Of a stretch of DNA of 64,000 bases, positions 56,921 to 64,000 are shown piece after piece. Below the pieces are notes generated by a model. That model did no database searches. It had not been told where the DNA came from and was given only the letters and a program-made list of their open reading frames with translations. A program made the position numbers and the translations under genes. The stretch comes from Lactarius indigo (Eukaryota > Basidiomycota > Agaricomycetes > Russulales > Russulaceae). The DNA is taken from positions 1 to 64,000 of the forward strand of contig JAFKAC010000198.1 in assembly GCA_025766275.1 (NCBI GenBank), written 5' to 3'. The first letter of the stretch is position 1. Each line of letters starts with the position of its first letter.

Positions 56921-58431
56921 GTGCGGCTCGTCGGAGGCGCCGTGCGAATATAATGACCACGCCTCGTTATCTCACGATAACTGTATTTGATCTTGTTGCG
57001 CATCCGTCTCTCTCTGCCTGTCTTCCTGATTTTCTTGTTCAATCAACTGCAATGTACCATATGATCTAGCTGGTCCTGTAACCCCCCCAACTAGAGTCTC
57101 CGCTTTCATTTCCTTCCCTCTCTCTCCCTCCACGCTTTCTCTCAGGGCTTACGCACATCATTCTCGCTTTTTCCCATCTTTGTGTGTATTCATTTCTCCG
57201 GACTAAGCACATGCACCGAGAGCCACTGTACGCTCACTCCCCCGTGCGGTACACCAGGCCCAAACTTTCCCCCTTCATTAATTTTGCTTTTTAGTCCTGG
57301 TAGACTTTTCACACAGAGTAGTTGGTAGTATGTAGTAGCTGTAGAAGGTTTGTTGTAATAGTTGTTCTTCGTACGTATATAATGCTCTTCAAACACGAAC
57401 TCTGAGTTCTGAGTTTTCATTGCCGGATGCATTTTGTGGGGGACGGGTGGGTGGAATGATCGACCAACTGGAGGTAATGCGATCGTCGAAGACATCAGGA
57501 AGTTGCGCGTGTAACATCTCGGAGAAAATGCTATGGTCATTTTATTGTACAAGGGGACACAATCACCCGGAAAAAGTGATGTCCCGCATTTTCCGCTACT
57601 CCTGAACAGAACCTCTAATCGGGTTTGGGCCGGGCAGGAAGCATGGTCATGCGCACAGCGATGATCGGTACCGTGACGCAAACACCTTTCATAAGTTATA
57701 TTATTAGAGTGTGCCGCCGCAGCCCCGCTGCGCTCAGCGCTCCCGGCAGGTAGAAGCGCGCCGCGCCTAAGTTGGGCTCGTCATCACACCCTTAGGCTAG
57801 TCCTACCCGTGCCGAGGCTCGCCCGCCAGAGAGCACACGGCAGTGCGACGTTCCAGATGCCGAGTAGGAGCGCTGCGGTGGAGCGTCACAACGCGAGCGC
57901 CGCGCAGTCTGGTCGAACGATGCCGGTGCCTCCGCTGTTGCGCCCGTCTGGGCCTCGTCGCTGCTGGAGTCGTGTGGGCGCGCCGGTTGGGTCGGCTACG
58001 TGCTCCATGGGCGGCTTCGAGGAGCACGAGGAGCGCGGCGTGGCGAACCATACGGGCGTGTAGGTTAAGCCCTACTAATCTGGTCTATGGGACGGCACGT
58101 ACCAAAACTAACGGGGGGCTTGAAGGACGCCTTACAGTGCCATTGCCTTTTCGAGGGAAAACATGCGCGCCTCCAGTATGGTCATTTGAGGCTGCATAGA
58201 CTCAAAACTGGCAGCGCCGTGACGGCATGGACAACATCTTTGACGGGCGTGTGATCGTTCGGAACGCACACGGAATACACGTGGTGTCATGCGAACAGCA
58301 CGTGCCAGTGGTTACGTATAACTTAACGCGCTTAGCGCTTAGCGCTTAACCCCGAAATCCTTCAGGCTCTTCAATCCACTACAGTATGGCCTCGGAGCAG
58401 CAAGTGTTCTTAACTCCGTGCGTGATAAAAA
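56921..58431. other. Intergenic, no gene recognised
   Basis: Pyrimidine-rich 3' flank of the Zn2Cys6 gene, then a GC-rich patch at 57705-58060 with long but unconserved open frames on both strands. An imperfect palindrome lies at 58323-58349. Confidence 0.45.
58323..58349. repeat. Imperfect palindrome of GCGCTTA units
   Basis: TTAACGCGCTTAGCGCTTAG followed by CGCTTAA. Three tandem GCGCTTA-type units form a near-perfect self-complementary sequence, ~85 bp upstream of the NLR relic. Confidence 0.6.
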
Positions 58432-61400
58432 TTGATCGTCATCTTCTTTGATCGTGACCTACCGCCTCAGCCCAAGCCCTTTAGGATCGCAAAATTTAGA
58501 AAGAAGGTACAGTATGCCAATCCCTTCCATTGTGTAGTGCTCACTCAAGTGCCGTTCTCGGACAGCACTCAAATCGTTGAATTGCAAGGAAGCTCGTCCC
58601 ACCTGCGTGTTGAGGTGGCCGGTACATACTTTGATTCCTACCTCGATGATGCCTTGATAATCGTTTATTGTTTTTCAAGTTGTTAGTCCTCCGAGCGCAC
58701 AATATTCCCCATGTCAAGAGACGTTTTGGCCGGAGGAGATAGTTCTTTGTCACTGTAGCCAAATTTGTGACAACGAAGAGGACGTAAAGCGTTCAAATCG
58801 TTGGATAGACGGTGCGGTGGAACCCGACACTGGGTGCCTTGTAAGGCACTCCTTTTTCGATCTTATTCTATGGCTAAAAGCTCAGTTCAGTTCTACATAA
58901 CGGCCTTCGCATCTTACATGTGTCTTTATGAGAAGCGGTTCACACAACGTGATGCCGTCATCGGGATGAATGAGGTACCGATACTTGTCGCGTCACAAAG
59001 TGGTTCGTCTTTGTTAGATTTTCCGTTTGTTCGACCAACTGAATATCTCGCGCGTAGATGTTCCGCTTGTTCCCCGTAATGGCAATGGAGATGCCGTACA
59101 GGTGACGCACCCGGCCACGCTCTACTTGACTATTACTGACCAGCGAACTTATCCCCTCCGATCATTCTCAACGACCCTCCCGAAGGAGGCGTCACTCCCG
59201 CAGAAGAAGTTATTGGAGCCTCTTTGGAACCAGACTCCGGGAGACCCACTCATGCCGCTACTAAACCTCTTTTACCCTTCCAGATCCCCTTTCCGTCGAG
59301 ACTGGCACTCCTGCGCCTACGCTGGAGACATCGCCTGTAGAGAAGGCTCGGATTACTCACCGTCGCGCCGACGAAGCTAAGAAGCCGATCGACGGACTCG
59401 ATACATGGAATAGGGCTAATAGTAGAATCAAGTGGTTGATGGACGCTGTCAGCCCAATTGCGGAAGTGCGTACATTGTGTCTCTCCTCGACTGAGCCGAC
59501 TTTTGCTCTCAGCTCCACTCATTTGCAAAGATGGCATACGATTTGATTTCTGCCATCAGCTGAGACAGGCGGCACAAGCTCCTCGGCTGTTCGTCACGGT
59601 CGATATGAGGGTGCTTTATATTTGTTGCGGCGGTGAGAGATTTCTCGTGCACTGTAGTTGGACGACGTAAGGATGGACCCGAGTTGCTACCCCGTCTGCA
59701 GGTGCTCAGGCATGGCTCGAAAATGGAGACGCAGAGAATCTGCTTCCTCGTTCGTATTCGTGCGGTCGGCTTGAGGGCGGTGCAGAGCCCGGTCGCGGAG
59801 CCAGCAGTGAGGGTATTCTTTACGTGATGATCACCCTACAGCAATATGGTGGAAGGAGTGTTACAACGCTACTAACTCCTCTGCCGTCAGTTTATTTTTG
59901 CGCGGTATGCTACTTCTTTCCCTCGGTTCCCCCGTCTCCTCTGGGAGGTGACGCACTTATTTTACCTTACCACTTGGATGCACGTTACTTTACCTCTCGT
60001 AAATCTCTTCTCTCTTCATAGAGGATGAGGACCGGCCTTGTATTATCTACTGCCCCGGAATAAAACTGATTCAAAAAAAAAAAAAAAAAAAAAAACGCTA
60101 CTAACTCGGAGGGCATGACTACCATTTTTGGCCATTAGGTAATCGTATCTACTCACGCCTTGCTATTCCGTGCGATGTCACAAACTCTCTGCGCTCTCCC
60201 AATGGTTAGGCCGGTTAGTCTCAGAGCCAGATCTTTAGATAAACTGCCTGGTTCAGCAACGGAGTGAAGGAAAGCAAGAATGGCTGACCTAGCTAACTGG
60301 AATGGAGTCGCTAGCAATTGTATGTGCCTTTGAGCTGTCGGTGTTTTCTTGGTGGGCTCAAGGGTGGGCTTATCTGACCTTTGCTGTAACGAGGTTGTTT
60401 TCTTGCTTCCAATTGCAACCGAAATGGTGCCGTGGCAGGATTGGTGGTATATTGATGTGGAACAATGTAAATATTGCGAATCGGTCCCAAGATTCGGAGC
60501 ATTTACATTACTCTACATCAAATGCCAGTTCTGACTCACACGAATCATCCTCATCGTCGATGGAGGGGGGGAATCGACCTGGTCCCCACCCAGGAGACAT
60601 AAGGACCGATTCACCTTCATCTTCTTCCCGACATCACTCCTCTCTTCGTCTTCCATTCTATCGTAAGCATCGGGTGGCTCCGCATCAGACCAACCCTTCC
60701 TGCGCAGTGTTACTTACGCGCGTTACCGACCTAGTTCTTTCACGCTGATGGTTCGTACTCTGCCATATTTACACACGCAGTCACTTACCTTGATCGCCGT
60801 TCTTTTCCGTTTGGATTCTGACAGTGCCAGACACCTACGTTTATTTAAGGCCGTTTCCGAACTTGTTAGTGAACAGTAGCCCGAACATGCACAAGACCCA
60901 GCTTCTGCGGTGGAAGAGCAGACAGAGAAGCACGGGGAGCCAAAGCATGAGTAATGGACGGGAACGGGGTGAGCGCTGTGGCCGGATTGCTGGAGATGCA
61001 CTACTCGAGCGCGGTGCCATTCAACGCGATCCGACGGGCGTGAATCGTGTCATTTAGTATGCGCGATTCGGAGGGACAGGTCTAGGGTATCCCCTCTCCT
61101 GCCCTGTCTATCGATTACGAACGAACTGATTGATCTCGCTAGGTCTGACTATCACGTTAGCCATTCCTCCTGGTGCACTTTCATATTCAATGTCCCACTC
61201 TGAGCCTCATTCTAATATAAAGTTGCAACCTCTCTCGAATAGTTCCCCCTGACTGTCACGGTACAGCCGCACGAGATACGAGACCTACTGGATGCGCACT
61301 TGCACGAAAGTAAGCACATTTCCAGGACCTCTTATTCGGAACTTTGAATGCGGAACTTACTGCTGGATACATAGAGGTAGGACCACCTACTGAACCTCCG

Positions 61401-61860
61401 TATCTGATCAGGCCATCCCATCATGCGGCGTTCTCACCAGATGACCAGCGCGTCGTCTCAGGCCCACACAGTGGAACAATTCGTGTGTGGAATTGGAGAG
61501 ACGGGCAGGCCGATTTACGGACATCGTGATATGTCTTTGGTTCAGTTTGCGGCATTCTAGCCTGATAGGCAGCGTGTCGTCTCAGGCTCTTACGACAGAA
61601 CGACCTGCGTGTGGAACACCGCTGCTATGAAGATAGAGGTAGGCCCATTTACGGGACATATATCTCGGGTCAGGGTTGTAGCATTCTCCCCAGATAGCCA
61701 GCGCGTCGCCTCAGGCTCGGAGAAGGGTCAATCCGTGCGCGGAACGTCACGGTAGGAGAGACAGCAGGAGGATTTGATTCGGTCAAGTCTGCGGCATTCT
61801 AACCGGACGGTCAGTACATTGTCTCGTCGGGAATTCGTATATCGAACGCTACGGCAAGAA
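58432..61860 (+). pseudogene. Relic of a C2-linker-(NACHT)-WD40 NLR-type gene
   Basis: Fragments lie in the order expected for Agaricomycete STAND/NLR proteins. C2-like pieces come first: NPFHCVVLTQ with STQIVELQ and LRVEV near 58525-58630, then FTQRDAVIGMNEVPI near 58935-58985, then DVPLVPRNGNGDAVQVTHPA near 59055-59120. A helical linker follows (LDTWNRANSRIKWLMDAVSP near 59397, LHSFAKMAYDLISAIS near 59515). WD40 repeats come last: HAAFSPDDQRVVSGPHSGTI near 61424 and VVAFSPDSQRVASGSEKG near 61675. No P-loop/NACHT segment was found between 59.7 and 61.3 kb. Frames are broken repeatedly, and a poly(A) insertion sits inside. Such proteins sense non-self and trigger cell death; this copy is dead as read. 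Confidence 0.65.
59865..60107 (+). mobile_element. Short poly(A)-tailed retro-insertion with target-site duplication
   Basis: The sequence AACGCTACTAACTC occurs at 59865-59878 and again at 60094-60107, flanking ~215 bp that ends in A23 (from 60073). AATAAA lies at 60059-60064. This is the structure of an L1-type target-primed insertion: a 5'-truncated LINE, a SINE or a processed transcript end. The insert itself has no recognisable protein. Removing it would rejoin ...GTTACAACGCTACTAACTC to GGAGGGCATG. Confidence 0.85.
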
Positions 61861-62947
61861 TTACGGAAATTACAAGCACACGTCATCTTCACTGACCAGT
61901 CCGTGATCGACGAGGACCGATTGATGCTCGATGGGAAGGTGAACTTCTAATATATATCCCGCAACCTCATAGGGCAAATCTTCACCGCCGTGATATCTAG
62001 TTTGGCGGACAAATGACACCCGACTCAATCTGTCTGATTTCGTGCATGAGCCGAGCTGAACTTCTTTGTATTGAACATAGTTAGAGCTATTACGCCATTC
62101 CATTCTTTTTCTAAGACGATAATGATATGCCAAATAAGAGCTCATTGAGGCAGTACACGTTGAAAGCCATTGGTTAGTCACTGAGTCTGTCTGTCCTATG
62201 GAGGTTGTAACCCGCTCACCTTTCGGCGGTAACCATGCCTGCGTCTATGTGAACAGTGTAAGTACAGCCGAGTTCCCACTGCCAGAAGTTTAGATGCCGA
62301 TGACCCAACCTCGAGCCCACCATACATGGCGGGTCTGCACGTACAAGGATAACTTACACATAGTTTTACAGTAATGTGGCGTACCACCTTAGCTGACTGG
62401 ATCCATTAAAAGTCGTAGATCGTAAACGATTAAGCGGTCGGAGTTCGGCTAGGCGTACGAGTATTTTCTGCACCCCAATGAATTCGGCGTGTATCGACGA
62501 GTGAGGGACGCTGAATACGAAGGGCAGAACTAGAATAACGGCAATTGCCGAGACAATTCTGCACGGTTATTGTTCTTGTTTGCCTTTTGCATTGTCATAG
62601 ACTTGCCCCGTTGAGGAGGCCCGGGTGGACGGGGCGAGAAAAGTTTGAAGACTTATTGTAGACCTACGAAGGGGGCGACTGGCGAGTTCGTAGGATCGTG
62701 CACATAAACGAAGCGGAAGCAGTCGGAGAAACCTGCGGAGCAAGTGACCACAAGCGAAGAGGTTGTTCCCGGAAAGCCACGACGTACTGTACAATCGCCA
62801 CGATAGGGCGCCCTTGACATTGGCGGGTTCTGTATTACAACATCTTGGCTCGAGTCATATTGCCGCGGGCGCTACTTATGGGGATCCCCCACTTATAAGG
62901 CCGACTCAGTGGGAAATGTCAGCGACGACCCCGTGCGCTCCCACTAG
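61861..62947. other. Intergenic, no gene supported
   Basis: Short open frames only. A minus-strand frame at 61870-62181 (104 codons) has no recognisable family. Confidence 0.4.
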
Positions 62948-64000
62948 ATGGCCTATTGTGATCGCTGTGAGCGGTCATTTCCCCACGACCGGGCATATGA
63001 GCAACACACGTCCAACTCGAATGCTCACTGGCTATGCGATAACTGCGACACCGACTTTGCGAGCGAGGAGAGCCTTGTCCAGCACTATGGGAACAGCCCG
63101 AAGCACCACTACTGCAAGGAGTGCGAACGGCACTTTGATTCGGAAAAATCGAAGATGCAGCATATGGAGGCCAAGCACTGGTATTGTGAGACACACAATA
63201 GGGTAAGGACCGAAGCTCACGATAATGATAATCCCATAGCACTCAGTCCAGGGCTTCTAGATTTTCGATTCCGAGAACAGCCTCGAATCACACTACAGAC
63301 AGAGTAGCGACCATATATATTGCGTAGAGTGCGAGATGAACTTTGACGATGACGACGAATGGTGGGGTCATCTCGAGGAAGAGCATCACGCATGCGCGCC
63401 GTGCCGCAAGGTAGGAGCCCCTGCTTGCCCCAACAGCGCTTAAGACCCTAAAACTTATGTACATATAGCGGTTTAGCGCGAGAAAGCCACTCGAGCAGCA
63501 CGACCAGGACGTGCACCACGTCTGCACTGAATGCAGCCGGTTCTTCCGCAACGCTCACGATGCGCGGCAGCATGCCAATTCGGGCGTACACAAGCGGGTG
63601 GCGCCGACACTGAGCTGCCCAGGCACAGGCTGCGGGCGGACATTCGCCTCGCCATCCGCGCTAGCGGGGCACTTCGAGTCCGGGACGTGTGCGTCGCGCA
63701 TGACGCGGGACCAGCTGGACCGGCTCGTAGTGCGGGCGGACCGCAAGAACTACGTGACGCAGCGGTGGGCGACGGGGCGCATGTGGAACGGCGACTCATA
63801 CGAGTGCCCCTTGTGCGACGACGCGTGCTTCGAAAAGCCTGAGCAGCTCAGTCAGCACTTGCAGAGCCCGCGCCACGCGCACGCGGACAACTTGTATAGG
63901 TGTCCCGAGCCGACGTGCGCGAACGAGTTTGGGACGCTCAGCGCGCTGTGGGGGCACGTGGAGAGCGGGACATGTGGAGCGGGGTCGTTCCGCCGTGTGC
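62948..64000 (+). CDS. C2H2 zinc-finger protein (partial at right edge)
   Basis: The start ATG at 62948 gives MAYCDRCERSFPHDRAYEQH. Three exons fit exactly: 62948-63202, 63261-63410 and 63469-64000 (open at the window end). At least eight degenerate C2H2-type fingers occur in series: CDRC, CDNC, CKEC, CVEC, CTEC, CPGTGC (ASPSALAGHF), CPLC and CPEPTC. Most have His/His or His/Cys second halves, as in fungal proteins that use fingers for protein or RNA contacts. The third exon is more GC-rich (third positions mostly G or C) than the first. No frame break was found. Probably nuclear; function unknown. Confidence 0.85.

Noticed and set aside
57190..57681. Minus-strand open frame of 163 codons downstream of the Zn2Cys6 gene
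   Set aside because: No conserved motif, low-complexity composition, and it lies in the presumed 3' flank.
57803..58199. Overlapping GC-rich open frames on both strands
   Set aside because: They are open only because of GC content and repetitive Arg/Ala codons. No family resemblance.
61870..62181. Minus-strand open frame of 103 codons (possible F-box-like DLPYEVAGYI)
   Set aside because: A single weak motif, no neighbouring exons, and no clear start context.
1..64000. CRISPR arrays, rRNA genes, bacterial-type operons
   Set aside because: None present. Intron-rich genes and basidiomycete families throughout indicate a nuclear fungal sequence.

Overview
The window is nuclear DNA of a filamentous basidiomycete, almost certainly a mushroom-forming Agaricomycete. 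Genes are split by many 45-60 nt GT-AG introns. It carries fungal fruit-body lectin genes, a Plavaka DNA transposon, a Ty1/copia retrotransposon, a Zn2Cys6 regulator and relics of C2/WD40 NLR-type genes, a combination typical of Agaricomycetes. No rRNA, CRISPR or convincing tRNA was seen.

Left third (1-21 kb). The window opens in the 3' end of a PDR-type ABC transporter (+). A near-complete paralogue lies on the minus strand at 9.6-15.0 kb, so the two converge. Between and beyond them are three copies of a duplicated segment of about 2 kb, each carrying a fruit-body lectin gene (3.8, 17.7 and 20.5 kb). All three promoters keep a GCGGA-N5-TCCGC palindrome (CGG-N7-CCG) and a TATA box. An intron-rich multi-span membrane protein gene (7.4-9.0 kb) sits between the first lectin and the transporter.

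Housekeeping block (21.5-27.7 kb). The complex I 75-kDa subunit (minus; ten exons) is divergent from the CAAX protease STE24 (plus). A SWAP/SURP-type splicing regulator (minus) follows.

Mobile block (27.7-43.6 kb). A degenerate Ty1/copia element with two ~600-bp LTRs lies next to a triplicated short repeat. Beyond it is a Plavaka transposase (minus), divergently paired with a DUF6532-like accessory gene (plus). A cluster of short subterminal-type repeats follows.

Right third (44-64 kb). It holds a multi-exon gene that fuses an Agaricomycete-specific N-terminal region to a predicted MLKL-NTD/HeLo-like four-helix bundle, a HELLS/Irc5/DDM1-type SNF2 ATPase (minus), a divergent Zn2Cys6 transcription factor (plus), a broken C2-linker-WD40 NLR relic containing a poly(A)-tailed retro-insertion with a 12-14 bp target duplication, and a C2H2 zinc-finger gene running off the right edge.

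A caution for the whole window: conserved genes (NDUFS1, STE24, ABC, lectins) contain 1-base losses, mostly in short homopolymers. That looks more like uncorrected sequencing error than decay, so several apparent frameshifts may not be real. The most interesting content is defence-like: three lectins with a shared promoter element, a possible MLKL-like cell-death protein and NLR relics. Their functional connection is inference only.
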